A stretch of 64,000 nt of DNA from RGIG995 sp045543655. Lineage in GTDB: Bacteria; Bacillota; Clostridia; Oscillospirales; UBA644. The DNA lies in assembly GCA_045543655.1 (NCBI GenBank), contig JAZPXN010000060.1, positions 1 to 64,000 on the forward strand, written 5' to 3'. The translations under genes were made by a program, and so were the position numbers. Positions 43,627 to 52,808 of this stretch are shown piece by piece (the stretch's first letter is position 1; each line of letters begins with the position of its first letter). A model generated the notes under the pieces. It saw only the letters and a list, made by a program, of their open reading frames with translations, did no database searches and had not been told where the DNA came from.

Positions 43627-43702
43627 ATTTCTCCCCCCAGAAAGAGGAAGGAACAAGTTTGTGACTTTTTTTAAACCTTTTCGTTTTTAAGGTCGGAAAG
43701 GG

Positions 43703-43731
43703 TTGACATTCGCAAAACAAAGGGGTATAAT
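43703..43731 (+). promoter_or_regulatory. Promoter of the tandem MATE genes
   Basis: TTGACA (43703-43708), 17 bp, TATAAT (43726-43731). Confidence 0.85.
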
Positions 43732-43767
43732 GGGGGCAATTCGAAACCTTCGCAGGGAGGCAAAAGC

Positions 43768-45159
43768 ATGGCGCGAAATAACGGAAGTCTGACGGAAGGA
43801 CCCTTTCTGAAAAAGATCGTTTTTTATACGGTACCGATCATCCTCACCGGTCTTTTACAGCTGGCCTTCAACGCGGCGGACCTGATTATCGTAGGCCAAT
43901 TCTGCGGAAGCGCGTCGGTGGCCGCGGTGGGGGCTACGGGGGCGCTGACGAACCTGATCGTCAACCTTTTTATGGGTCTTTCGGTGGGCTCGGGCGTCAC
44001 CGTTGCCCAGGCGCTGGGGGCGGGGCAGGATCGGGACGCTCACCGCATCGTTCATACCGCCATTCCCACGGCAATCATCGGCGGAGCGGTGCTGACGGTG
44101 GTCGGCGTGACGCTTTCAAACACCTTCCTTCATTGGATGGGGACTCCGGACGACGTCATTCCCCTTTCTTCGCTTTATATGAAAATCTATTTTGCGGGCA
44201 TTCTCGGCCCCATGGTCTATAACTTCGGCGCCGCCATTCTGCGGGCGGCGGGCGATACGAAATCTCCGCTGATCTTCCTGACGGCGGCAGGGATCATCAA
44301 CGTAGCACTGAACACCGTCTTCGTGACGGTCTTCCACATGAACGTGGCGGGGGTTGCGTTGGCAACGGTCATTTCCCAATTCTTTGCGGCGGCCATGATC
44401 CTTCTCACCCTTACCCGAAGGAAGGACGCCTGCCGGCTGGAGCTTCGGAAGCTGAAGATCTATAAAGGCCCCCTGCTCAAGATCATCCGAATCGGCGTGC
44501 CTTCCGGGATCCAGGGCGCCATGTTCTCCATCTCCAACGTTATTTTGCAATCTTCGGTCAACTCTCTGGGCTCGGTGTTTATGTCCGGCAACGCCGCATC
44601 GGCAAACCTGGAGGGCTTCCTTTATACCACCATCAATTCCTTCCATCAATCCGCCCTGAATTTCGTGGGACAGAATATCGGTGCCCGGCGCTACGGCAAC
44701 GTGAAAAAGGTGGTTAATATCTGTCTTGCCTGCAGCATTACGGTGGGGACGGTCTTCGCCGTGATCCTCTGGCTCTTCGGCAGACCGCTTCTTGGAATCT
44801 ACATCACGGACTCCGCTCAGGCCATCGAATACGGCATGATCCGGATCACCTACGTGCTTCTTCCCTATTTCACCATTGCGCTTATGGACGTTCTCAGCGG
44901 CGTACTGCGGGGAATGGGCGCATCCATCTCCCCCATGCTGATCTCCGTCATCGGGGTCTGCGGACTCCGGGTCGGATGGGTTATGCTGGGCTGGAATCAA
45001 CTGACCCACCTTCCCCTGGAGACTCGGGCGATCCTTCTTTACCTCGTCTATCCCGTTTCCTGGATCGTCACCGCGGCGGCAGAATACGTAGCCTATCGGC
45101 TGATTCTGAAAAATCAGCAACGGAAGCTGAACGCGCGCATTCTGGCGCAATCGGAATAA
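43768..45159 (+). CDS. MATE-family efflux protein, copy 1
   Basis: 463 aa, twelve membrane helices. MATE signatures are FNAADLIIVGQFCGS in the first helices, VTVAQALGAGQ, and the second-half repeat FHQSALNFVGQNIGARR. Proton- or sodium-coupled export of cationic drugs is the family role. It is divergent from the marR-ABC operon and followed by a near-twin gene 43 bp downstream, which suggests a local efflux island. Confidence 0.9.
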   Translation: MARNNGSLTEGPFLKKIVFYTVPIILTGLLQLAFNAADLIIVGQFCGSASVAAVGATGALTNLIVNLFMGLSVGSGVTVAQALGAGQDRDAHRIVHTAIPTAIIGGAVLTVVGVTLSNTFLHWMGTPDDVIPLSSLYMKIYFAGILGPMVYNFGAAILRAAGDTKSPLIFLTAAGIINVALNTVFVTVFHMNVAGVALATVISQFFAAAMILLTLTRRKDACRLELRKLKIYKGPLLKIIRIGVPSGIQGAMFSISNVILQSSVNSLGSVFMSGNAASANLEGFLYTTINSFHQSALNFVGQNIGARRYGNVKKVVNICLACSITVGTVFAVILWLFGRPLLGIYITDSAQAIEYGMIRITYVLLPYFTIALMDVLSGVLRGMGASISPMLISVIGVCGLRVGWVMLGWNQLTHLPLETRAILLYLVYPVSWIVTAAAEYVAYRLILKNQQRKLNARILAQSE

Positions 45160-45202
45160 CGAAGCTCTTCTTATAACGAAAAAACGGAAAGGATTGCTCG
45201 TC

Positions 45203-46576
45203 ATGGCCCGGAATAACGTAAATCTCTGCGAAGGCCCCTTCCTGAAGAAGGTCGTACTGTATTCCATCCCCATTCTTTTTACGGGACTGCTGCAGCTGGC
45301 CTTCAACGCGGCGGATCTGATCATCGTGGGACAATTCTGCGGAAGCACCTGCGTGGCGGCGGTGGGAGCAACCTCCTCCCTGACGACGCTGTTCGTCAAC
45401 CTCTTCATGGGTCTCGGCGTAGGCGGCGGCGTGGCCGTAGCGCAAGCCATCGGCGCAGGAGATTCCCGGGCGGTGAAGAAGACCGTTCATACCGCAATTC
45501 CTCTGGCCTTGATCTGCGGCGTTATCCTATCCGTTCTGGGGCTCTTGTTTTCCGACGATATGCTTCGCTGGATGGATACGCCGGAGCAGGAGCTGCCCCT
45601 TTCCACCCTTTACATGAAGATCTATTTCTGCGGCAGCGCCGCATCTTTGGTCTATAACTTTGGCGCCGCCATTCTGCGGGCGGCGGGCGATACCAAATCT
45701 CCCTTGATTTTTCTGACCTGCTCCGGGGTCCTGAACGTGATGCTGAATACTCTTTTCGTCACGGTCTTCGGCCGGAACGTGGACGGAGTGGCAATTGCTA
45801 CGGTGGCTTCCCAGGTGCTGTCGGCAGTGCTGGTGATCCTTGCCCTGATGCGGCGGAAGGATGCCTGTCGGCTGATTCTCAAGGAACTGAAGATTCATTG
45901 GGGTCCCCTGAAAAAGATTTTGCGCATCGGTCTTCCCTCGGGGCTTCAGAGCTCCCTTTTCGCCATCTCCAACGTCATGGTGCAATCCACGGTCAATTCC
46001 TTTGGCTCGGTGATGCTGGCAGGAAATTCAGCGGCCATCAGCCTGGGAGGATTCGTCTACACCTCCATGAACTCCGTTTATCAGGCGGCGCTGAACTTTA
46101 CGGGGCAGAACTACGGCGCCCGACGCTTTGACAATATCCGAAAAGTAGCCTGGGTCTGTCTCGGCGTCGTTGTGACCGTAGGGCTTCTCACCGGCGGCAC
46201 GGTCACGCTGTTCGGAAAGCAGCTGCTCGGCATTTATATCAAGGACTCCCCCGAGTCCATCGATTACGGCGTTATCCGCCTCTGGATCATCGTTCTCCCC
46301 TATTTCCTCTGCGGGATGATGGACGTGGCCTCCGGGCTTCTCCGGGGAATGGGAGTCTCCCTTGCGCCGATGATCACCTCGGTCCTGGGGGTCTGCGGCT
46401 TCCGTCTGGCGTGGATCTTCTGGATCATGCCTCTGCATCATACGCCGGAAATGCTCTATATCTCGTACCCCATTTCCTGGACGATCACCTTCCTTGCCCA
46501 TTACGTAACCTACCGCATCGTCCTGAAAAAACGGGAGCGGCAATTGAGAAAGCGGATCGAAGCAAAAGCGAAATAA
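45203..46576 (+). CDS. MATE-family efflux protein, copy 2
   Basis: 457 aa, paralog of the preceding gene with the same start (MARNN) and motifs (FNAADLIIVGQFCGS, VAVAQAIGAGD, YQAALNFTGQNYGARR). The ATG at 45203 follows GGAAAGGA by 9 bp; a TTG nine bases earlier would overlap that site. The two proteins differ most in the C-terminal half, which forms part of the substrate cavity. A terminator follows. Confidence 0.9.
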   Translation: MARNNVNLCEGPFLKKVVLYSIPILFTGLLQLAFNAADLIIVGQFCGSTCVAAVGATSSLTTLFVNLFMGLGVGGGVAVAQAIGAGDSRAVKKTVHTAIPLALICGVILSVLGLLFSDDMLRWMDTPEQELPLSTLYMKIYFCGSAASLVYNFGAAILRAAGDTKSPLIFLTCSGVLNVMLNTLFVTVFGRNVDGVAIATVASQVLSAVLVILALMRRKDACRLILKELKIHWGPLKKILRIGLPSGLQSSLFAISNVMVQSTVNSFGSVMLAGNSAAISLGGFVYTSMNSVYQAALNFTGQNYGARRFDNIRKVAWVCLGVVVTVGLLTGGTVTLFGKQLLGIYIKDSPESIDYGVIRLWIIVLPYFLCGMMDVASGLLRGMGVSLAPMITSVLGVCGFRLAWIFWIMPLHHTPEMLYISYPISWTITFLAHYVTYRIVLKKRERQLRKRIEAKAK

Positions 46577-46579
46577 CCG

Positions 46580-46612
46580 AAACCGATGGGAAGAAATTTC
46601 CATCGGTTTTTA
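46580..46612 (+). terminator. Terminator after the MATE pair
   Basis: AACCGATGG / CCATCGGTT stem followed by TTT. Confidence 0.75.
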
Positions 46613-46641
46613 ACACATTTTTGAACATAGAAACAGAAGGA

Positions 46642-46670
46642 TTGACAAATTTCCGGAAGTATTTTATAAT
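46642..46670 (+). promoter_or_regulatory. Promoter of the DUF3048 lipoprotein gene
   Basis: TTGACA (46642-46647), 17 bp, TATAAT (46665-46670). Confidence 0.85.
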
Positions 46671-46700
46671 AGTAATATAAAATATATCGGAGGACCTCCC

Positions 46701-47828
46701 ATGAAAAAAGCAAAAATCTTCTTATCGTTCCTTTTGATCACCGTTCTGGCCCTTTCCTTTGCGGCTTGCGGCGAGGATCAGCCCAAGAATACCGACACCA
46801 ATACCGGAACGGCCTCCTCCGATGCCGAAGCTTCCGTATCGTCTGCAGACTCCGACGTCATCCCCGAGCCGGAGCCCGTCGTATATTACAACCCCCTCAC
46901 CGGTCTTGAGGCCCCGCGGGATACCGCCGGCAAGCGCCCCCTGGCCGTGATGGTCAACAACATCAAGCAGTCCCTGCCCCAGGAGGGCATCAGCGAAGCG
47001 GACGTCGTGTTCGAATGTCTGGTGGAAGGGGGGATTACCCGGCTGATGGCCCTCTTCTCCGATTATGAGAATCTGGAGGTCATCGGCTCCATCCGCTCCT
47101 GCCGCCCCTATTATCTGGATTTTGCCCAGGCTTACGACGCCATCTACGCCCACTGCGGCGCCAGCACCGAGGGAGACGCGGAGATCATCAGCCGGAAGAT
47201 CAACAACATCAACGACAGCCTTTCCGGAACCTATTACCGGGATGCGGAGCGCCGGAAGACCATGGCCTACGAGCATACTCTGATGGGAACCGGCGAAGGC
47301 ATCAGCAAGGCCATTGCCTACTACAAATACCGCACCGATCTGCGGGAGGGATACGCCTATCCCTTTGCCTTCCCCGAGGCGGACGCCAAGGCTCCCGCCG
47401 GAACGGCCGACGCGCTGAACGTATATATCCCCATGTCCAATTATCAGACGGTGGACTACGTTTACGATTTTGCGGCGGGCGTCTATTTCCGCTATCAGTA
47501 CAACGGCCAGCCCCATATGGACAGCCACAACAACGCTCAGCTGACCTTCAAGAACGTGATCCTGCTCTATTGCAAGACCTCCATCCTCCGGGACGAGCTC
47601 CTGTCCATCACCACCACCGGTACCGGAGACGGGATCTGGATCAGCGAAGGGAAGGCCACCCCCATCACCTGGAGCCGGGACAGCCGGGACGGAAACCTGA
47701 CCCTGACCGACGCCGCCACGGGGGCGCCTCTGGTCATCAACCGGGGGAAGACCGCCGTTAACGTATGCCCTCTTTCCATTCAGAGCGCCGTACAGCTGAA
47801 CGCCACCGACCGGACGATCCATCCCTGA
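46701..47828 (+). CDS. DUF3048 (YerB-like) lipoprotein
   Basis: 375 aa. Signal with lipobox SFAAC (Cys about 24), then an Asp/Ser/Thr-rich spacer. The YerB family pattern is clear: YNPLTGLEAP, RPLAVMVNNIKQSLPQEGIS, ADVVFECLVEGGITRLMALF, GSIRSCRPYYLDFAQAYDAI and the C-terminal NGQPHMDSHN with GKTAVNVCPL. The molecular function is unknown; the protein is extracytoplasmic and widespread in Bacillota. Monocistronic, own promoter. Confidence 0.93.
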   Translation: MKKAKIFLSFLLITVLALSFAACGEDQPKNTDTNTGTASSDAEASVSSADSDVIPEPEPVVYYNPLTGLEAPRDTAGKRPLAVMVNNIKQSLPQEGISEADVVFECLVEGGITRLMALFSDYENLEVIGSIRSCRPYYLDFAQAYDAIYAHCGASTEGDAEIISRKINNINDSLSGTYYRDAERRKTMAYEHTLMGTGEGISKAIAYYKYRTDLREGYAYPFAFPEADAKAPAGTADALNVYIPMSNYQTVDYVYDFAAGVYFRYQYNGQPHMDSHNNAQLTFKNVILLYCKTSILRDELLSITTTGTGDGIWISEGKATPITWSRDSRDGNLTLTDAATGAPLVINRGKTAVNVCPLSIQSAVQLNATDRTIHP

Positions 47829-47868
47829 CGACAACCAACAAATTGAGGAAAAGAACCAACAAACGGTA

Positions 47869-47897
47869 TTGCGAAGGCTACCGAAAAGTGCTATAAT
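47869..47897 (+). promoter_or_regulatory. Promoter of the MFS gene
   Basis: TTGCGA (47869-47874), 17 bp, TATAAT (47892-47897). Confidence 0.7.
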
Positions 47898-47924
47898 AAT
47901 ACCGTGAAAGCAATTGAAAATACT

Positions 47925-47969
47925 CCGGCCGGAGCAGAAATGCTTTTGGCCGGCTGTTTTTTGGGGAGG
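47925..47969 (+). promoter_or_regulatory. Terminator-like hairpin in the MFS leader
   Basis: CCGGCC...AGCA-GAAA-TGCT...GGCCGG with a GAAA tetraloop is followed by CTG, T6 and then directly by GGGGAGG, the ribosome site of the MFS gene. It begins about 20 nt after the predicted transcription start, so expression must depend on readthrough or refolding. Confidence 0.6.
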
Positions 47970-47976
47970 TCTGAGC

Positions 47977-49254
47977 GTGAAAAGGATTCCAAAAAAAATT
48001 GACCGTAAATGGTTCGTCGCCGGAGCGATGTTTTTGATGGTCTTTACGGTATTGGGCTTCTGTTCTTCCAGCAAAAGCATCTATATCGCCGCCATCACCG
48101 AAGCGCTGGATATTTCCAGAAGCGCCTTTTCCATCAACGACAGCTGCCGCTATATCACCACCTCCATCGTCAACGTTTTCTTTGGAGCCCTGGTGGCCCG
48201 GTTCGGAGAACGGAAGCTGATCGGAGCCGGCTTCCTCTGCCTGATTACATCCATGCTTCTCTATTCCGTAGGCAACAACGTCTTCGTCTTTTATCTGGGC
48301 GGCATCTTTCTGGGCGCCGGATTATCCTGGACCACCACGACCATGGTGGGAAGCGTCATCGGGAAATGGTTCAAGGAAAACAAGGGAACCGTCATGGGAG
48401 CCATCCTGGCGGCAAACGGCCTTGGCGCGGCGCTGGCGCTTCAGATCGTCTCTCCCATCATCTACGAGGAAGGAAATCCCTTCGGATACCGGAAGGCCTA
48501 CCGGCTGGTCATTCTGATCCTTTTGGTGGTCGGCACCGCCGTGGTTCTTTTGATACGAAACAAAAAGCAGACCCCCGCCGATAAGGCTACGCCGGCCGCA
48601 AAATCGAAAAAACGGGGCATGAACTGGCTGGGATTCGAATTTTCAGTCATCTGCAAAAAGCCCTATTTCTACGGCGCGTTGGCTTGTATTTTCGTCACGG
48701 GGATGCTTCTTCAGGGGGTCGGCGGCGTGGCGGCGCCGATGATGCGGGACACGGGGCTGGACGAAGGATACGTCGCTACCGTCTTAAGCCTTCACTCCAT
48801 TGCCCTGACGGTGTTCAAACTCGGCGTGGGCTTCGTTTACGATAAAAAAGGCCTTCGCACCACCGCAAACATCTGCTTTATCACCGCTATAGCCGTATTT
48901 CTGCTGCTGGCAAATATTACGACTTCTCCCCTCGGAAAAGGCTTTGCCCTGCTCTACGGAATCTTCTCCTCCCTCGCGCTTCCTCTGGAAACCATTATGC
49001 TCCCCATTTTTGCCGCAGATCTCTTCGGAGAACGCTCCTATCCCAAGGTTCTCGGCATCGTGGCCTCGGTGAATACCGCCGGATACGCCGTGGGCGCCCC
49101 CGTCGCAAATATCTGCTACGACCTTACGGGGACGTACGTGCCCGCTATCTACGCTTCCGCCCTTTTGATGCTGGGCGTATTCATCGCCATGCAGTTCGTC
49201 ATCCGGGCGGCAAAAAAGGACAGAGAAGCCTTGCAGGAACCGAAAAACGCATAA
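47977..49254 (+). CDS. MFS transporter, oxalate/formate-antiporter-like group
   Basis: 425 aa from a GTG seven bases after GGGGAGG; the longer upstream frame would run through the leader hairpin. Twelve helices with MFS A-motif-like GALVARFGERKLIGAG and OFA-like features (SSSKSIYIAAITEALDISRS, SWTTTTMVGSVIGKWFKENKGTVMGAILAANGLG). Such carriers move monocarboxylates or are of unknown specificity. A cytoplasmic Lys-rich loop (residues about 195-215) divides the halves. Followed by a bidirectional terminator. Confidence 0.87.
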   Translation: MKRIPKKIDRKWFVAGAMFLMVFTVLGFCSSSKSIYIAAITEALDISRSAFSINDSCRYITTSIVNVFFGALVARFGERKLIGAGFLCLITSMLLYSVGNNVFVFYLGGIFLGAGLSWTTTTMVGSVIGKWFKENKGTVMGAILAANGLGAALALQIVSPIIYEEGNPFGYRKAYRLVILILLVVGTAVVLLIRNKKQTPADKATPAAKSKKRGMNWLGFEFSVICKKPYFYGALACIFVTGMLLQGVGGVAAPMMRDTGLDEGYVATVLSLHSIALTVFKLGVGFVYDKKGLRTTANICFITAIAVFLLLANITTSPLGKGFALLYGIFSSLALPLETIMLPIFAADLFGERSYPKVLGIVASVNTAGYAVGAPVANICYDLTGTYVPAIYASALLMLGVFIAMQFVIRAAKKDREALQEPKNA

Positions 49255-49256
49255 AA

Positions 49257-49296
49257 ACACCCCGAAAGAATTTTACCGTTCTTTCGGGGATTTTTC
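49257..49296. terminator. Bidirectional terminator
   Basis: CCCCGAAAGAA-TTTTACCG-TTCTTTCGGGG followed by ATTTTT; it serves the MFS gene and the ABC importer operon. Confidence 0.85.
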
Positions 49297-49298
49297 CG

Positions 49299-50054
49299 TT
49301 ATTTTTCCGGCAGGAAGAGTACGTCCCGGCCGTTCTCCGCAGGAAGACAACGGACGTGAAAGACCGCTTCCAGACAACCGGAGGCAAGAATCTCTTCCGG
49401 CGCGCCGACGGCCTGAAGCCTACCGTCGTTCAACACCAGAACCTCGTCGCAATACCGCAGAGCCAGCGACAGATCGTGGAGCACCGCCGCAACGCAGCGT
49501 CCTTGCGATGCAAGACCTTTCAGCTGCTCCATCAAAGCGAAGCGGTGGGAAATATCCAGATAAGTGGTGGGCTCGTCCAGAAGGATACAAGGGGTATCCT
49601 GGGCCAACAGCAGAGCCATGCAGGCCCGCTGGCGCTCCCCCCCGGAGAGGGTTGTCACGTCTCTTCCGGCAAGGTCGGCAACCCCTGCGTCAACCATTGC
49701 CTTTGCGGCAATCTTCCGATCCCGGTCGGTCATGCGCCGGGCCCCGAGATGGGGATAGCGCCCCCGGAGCGTCAGTTCTTCCACCGTTACGGGAGGAAGG
49801 GAGCGGAATTGAGGCAACAGAGATACGGTACGGGCAAGCTCCCGCGCCGGATAATCGTTATAATCCCTGCCGTTGGCCGTCAGGCGTCCTGCTCCGGGAC
49901 GGACGAGTCCGCAAAGCAGACGGATCAGCGTGGTTTTTCCACATCCGTTGGGACCGACGATCCCGTAAAGCTTTCCGGAGGAAAGGGAAAACGAAAGATC
50001 GGAGAATACCGGTTTTTTCTCGTAAGCGTAAGATAATCCGAAGGCTTCAATCAT
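49299..50054 (-). CDS. FecE-type ABC ATPase (iron/siderophore/corrinoid importer)
   Basis: 251 aa. Walker A GPNGCGKT, signature LSGGERQRACMALLLA, Walker B CILLDEPTTYLD with the FecE/BtuD-type TTYLDI, and H-loop VLHDLSLALRYCD. It overlaps the permease gene end by 8 bp. Energises uptake by the FecCD-type permease; last gene of the four-gene operon that starts with the sulfite-reductase-like protein. Confidence 0.92.
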   Translation of the reverse strand: MIEAFGLSYAYEKKPVFSDLSFSLSSGKLYGIVGPNGCGKTTLIRLLCGLVRPGAGRLTANGRDYNDYPARELARTVSLLPQFRSLPPVTVEELTLRGRYPHLGARRMTDRDRKIAAKAMVDAGVADLAGRDVTTLSGGERQRACMALLLAQDTPCILLDEPTTYLDISHRFALMEQLKGLASQGRCVAAVLHDLSLALRYCDEVLVLNDGRLQAVGAPEEILASGCLEAVFHVRCLPAENGRDVLFLPEK

Positions 50055-51084
50055 AGCGTCTCCCCCTTGAAAGAATCAAGAAAATAAAGAAGGGGCCGCC
50101 CACAAAGGACAGAAGAATGCCTACGGGCAATTCGTAAGGGGCGAACAGCACCCGGCACAGAAGATCGCAGACCAGCACCAAAAACGCGCCGCCCAAGGCG
50201 GAAATCGGGATCAGATACCGATGATTTTCTCCCACGAACCGACGGGCAATATGGGGAACGACCAGCCCTACGAACCCCAAAAGCCCCGCAAAGCTGACCG
50301 CCGAAGCCGCCAGAACCGACGCAAGACAGAGCAACAGCAATTGCGTCCTGCGAACCTTCATTCCAAGGCTCTTCGCCGTCTCGTCGCCAAGGGCCAGAAT
50401 ATCCGCATCCCGGGAGAGAGCTTCCGCCGCAAGGACCCCCAAAAGGATCAGCACCGCCGGAACCGAAAGCCGGGAAAAGGTGACGCCCGAAAGACCGCCG
50501 ATCATAAAGGCATCCGCATCGTAAACGCTGTCGGGATACAAGGTTTTCACCGTATTGATCCCTGCGTTCAGCACCGACCCCACGGCAATCCCAACCAGAG
50601 TGACGGTCATACGGTTGGCGCCGGTCTTCAGAGAAATGGCGTAAATACAAAGGCAAGCCCCCACGGCCCCCAAAAAGGCCGCAAGAGGAAGATATCCCGC
50701 AAGACCGGGGAACACGGCAAGCATCAGAACGGCACCCAATCCCGCCCCGGAGTTGACGCCGATCACGTTGGGGGCGGCCATAGGATTATGCAGAACCGCC
50801 TGGATCAGCACCCCGGACACAGCCAACGCCATCCCCGCCAACAGCGCCCCGCAGGCCCGGGGCAACCGCAGATACAGAAGAATGCGAAGCGAAGGAGAAG
50901 AAAGATCCCCCCGAAACAACGCAGACAGCGCTTCGGACGGATCGGCCTTGACCGACCCGAAACAAAGCGCCGCAAAAAAGGCAAGAATCACCAAAAGGGC
51001 GAGAACGAGCAAGAGCACGGAAAAATTCCCGTGCCTGTTTTTATCCGAAAATTTCGGGGTAGATGATTTTTGCCAGATATTCAT
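50047..51084 (-). CDS. FecCD-type ABC permease
   Basis: 345 aa, about ten helices, FecCD family motifs RLPRACGALLAGMALAVSG, AAPNVIGVNSGAGLGA and the cytoplasmic docking region VVPHIARRFVGENHRYLIP. A soluble N-terminus of about 20 residues overlaps the binding-protein gene by 44 bp; a GGGGGG tract 6 bp before the ATG supports this start. Type II importer of siderophores, heme or corrinoids. Confidence 0.92.
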   Translation of the reverse strand: MNIWQKSSTPKFSDKNRHGNFSVLLLVLALLVILAFFAALCFGSVKADPSEALSALFRGDLSSPSLRILLYLRLPRACGALLAGMALAVSGVLIQAVLHNPMAAPNVIGVNSGAGLGAVLMLAVFPGLAGYLPLAAFLGAVGACLCIYAISLKTGANRMTVTLVGIAVGSVLNAGINTVKTLYPDSVYDADAFMIGGLSGVTFSRLSVPAVLILLGVLAAEALSRDADILALGDETAKSLGMKVRRTQLLLLCLASVLAASAVSFAGLLGFVGLVVPHIARRFVGENHRYLIPISALGGAFLVLVCDLLCRVLFAPYELPVGILLSFVGGPFFIFLILSRGRRYD

Positions 51085-51973
51085 AGCTTTCCCCCCAGCG
51101 TTCGTTGGGTTTGTAATGGAAGAGATCCTTGGGAAGCATGGAGTACCGCCCTTCCTTCACTGCGGTAAGGCCGGCCCATGCAGGGTTATTCTCCACGTTC
51201 TGCCGCAAAAATTCGTCGGCGGCGGCCTGATCTCCCATCGCAAGGGCGACGATATGATCCGGATCCTCCAGAAGGATCTTCTCCACGCTCAGATCCTCCA
51301 GCAGGCCTTCGTTTTCGTCGGCAATATTCCGCAGACCGAATTCCTTCAGAATCTGCCCGGCCAGATTATCGTCGCGCTTCGCCTTCATGCCGGTGGAATA
51401 GACCCGGATGAGAAGAACGGTATCGGCCGATCCCGAGGGGATTCTGGCCAATACGGAGGAAATCTCCTCTTCTGCGGAAAGCACGTGGGCGCGGTAAAGA
51501 TCTTCCCGTCCGGTGACGGCGCAGAATTGCCCCATCAGGGCTTTATAGTCCGAAAAGGTATCCACACGGAAATAGCCGTAAGGGATCTTTACCGCCTTTA
51601 ATGCGTCTTCCAGCTTTAGGTGGGCCGCAAGATCGGCGGAGAGAATGACGAAATCGGGGGCAAGGGAAAGCACGATCTCCAGATCGACGTTTTTCACCGA
51701 CCCAACCACGGTTACGCCGCCAGCGGGAACGATCCCCTCCTCCACCGCATCGTCGGTCACCCCTACGAGAGAACCCCCGGCCAAGACCCAGCAATCGGCA
51801 AAGGAGCCGTAGCAGGAAACCACCCGGGAATGGGGCGTAAGCGTGACGGTATTGCCCATAGCGTCGGTAACGGCAACGCCGTTGGGCGCCGCAGGGCTCT
51901 CCCCTCCCCCGGCGCAGGCGGCAAGGGAAAGGGACGTAATCAGACAAAAGAGCAGAGCAAAAAAGCGCTTCAC
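51041..51973 (-). CDS. Substrate-binding lipoprotein of a FecB/BtuF-type importer
   Basis: 310 aa. Lipobox LAAC after a Phe/Leu-rich signal. Mature TroA-type binding fold: VTDAMGNTVTL, then VVSCYGSFADCWVLAGG, and conserved Glu residues for docking (NVDLEIVLSLAPDFVIL). The GTG start at 51973 lies one base after the upstream stop. The Cys-rich SCYGSFADCW segment is unusual for siderophore-binding members and may reflect another ligand. Ligand unknown. Confidence 0.88.
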   Translation of the reverse strand: MKRFFALLFCLITSLSLAACAGGGESPAAPNGVAVTDAMGNTVTLTPHSRVVSCYGSFADCWVLAGGSLVGVTDDAVEEGIVPAGGVTVVGSVKNVDLEIVLSLAPDFVILSADLAAHLKLEDALKAVKIPYGYFRVDTFSDYKALMGQFCAVTGREDLYRAHVLSAEEEISSVLARIPSGSADTVLLIRVYSTGMKAKRDDNLAGQILKEFGLRNIADENEGLLEDLSVEKILLEDPDHIVALAMGDQAAADEFLRQNVENNPAWAGLTAVKEGRYSMLPKDLFHYKPNERWGESYEYLAKIIYPEIFG

Positions 51974-51974
51974 G

Positions 51975-52742
51975 TCAAGCCTCTTTGATCTCGGCGGCAA
52001 GGATGGACTGCTTGCGGTTCAACAGATCGTCGGAAAACAGAGCCTCTTCCAGCCGATCCGCACCGATACGGTCGATGGCTTTGCCGAGACGCTCCTTGGC
52101 AAAAGCGTTTTCCCGGAACCAAAGGATGGTCTTTTCCAGAATGGGAAGAACCTCCTCTTCGGTCACAAGGCGGGACAGAGCTGTGCCCATCCGAGTGGTC
52201 TTCCCCCAGGTTCCACCTACGTAGATCTGATAAGCGGCTCCCTTCTGACCGGGGACGCGGCGGCCCTCCACGCCGAAATCGTTCAGGGAAGGCTTGATAC
52301 AGCTGTTGGGGCATCCGCCTACGCCGATTTTAAACTTATGGGGCAGTTTGACGTCCTTCCAGCCGAGATAATACTCCTCGTGGATCTTCTTTGCCAAGGC
52401 CTGGGTATCGTAGCAGCCGAAAACGCAGGTAGTGCCCTTGCAGGCCGTCACGGGGCGGACCTTGGGGCCGGTGCCGCCGAAAAGAAGGCCGTGCTCCGCC
52501 GCAAACGCCTCGGCAGCGGGGATGTTATCAAAGTGGATGCCGGGAACCTCAATGCACTGCCGGCTGGTGGGGATCATTTTGCCGTTGCCGTATTTTTCGG
52601 CCAGAGTGGCGATATCCCGCATATTTTCCGCCGTAAAAACGGTGCCGGGGGCAGGCATCCGGCCGGAGAAGCAATCGGTTCCCCGGTTGCGTAAAAATCC
52701 TCTTCCCTTCACGGAATTGATCTGTTCAGTAGTCAGAGCCAT
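51975..52742 (-). CDS. Small sulfite/nitrite-reductase-like siroheme protein
   Basis: 255 aa, about half the length of usual assimilatory sulfite reductases. It has an N-terminal ferredoxin-like half domain (GTVFTAENMRDIATLAEKYG, SRQCIEVPGI) and the siroheme/4Fe-4S site: TACKGTTCVFGCYD and GVGGCPNSCIKPSLND. It therefore resembles the small single-module nitrite/sulfite reductase family whose physiological role is poorly known. It is first in an operon with an iron-type importer, which suggests supply of iron, heme or a corrinoid, or reduction of an imported ligand; this link is inference. Confidence 0.88.
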   Translation of the reverse strand: MALTTEQINSVKGRGFLRNRGTDCFSGRMPAPGTVFTAENMRDIATLAEKYGNGKMIPTSRQCIEVPGIHFDNIPAAEAFAAEHGLLFGGTGPKVRPVTACKGTTCVFGCYDTQALAKKIHEEYYLGWKDVKLPHKFKIGVGGCPNSCIKPSLNDFGVEGRRVPGQKGAAYQIYVGGTWGKTTRMGTALSRLVTEEEVLPILEKTILWFRENAFAKERLGKAIDRIGADRLEEALFSDDLLNRKQSILAAEIKEA

Positions 52743-52779
52743 GGTGGTATCTCCTTTTTTATCGAATGGTTTTTCTTAT

Positions 52780-52808
52780 ATTATAATACGATCCCCCTGA
52801 CAAGTCAA
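52780..52808 (-). promoter_or_regulatory. Promoter of the sulfite-reductase/importer operon
   Basis: TTGACT (52808-52803), 17 bp, TATAAT (52785-52780). Confidence 0.8.
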
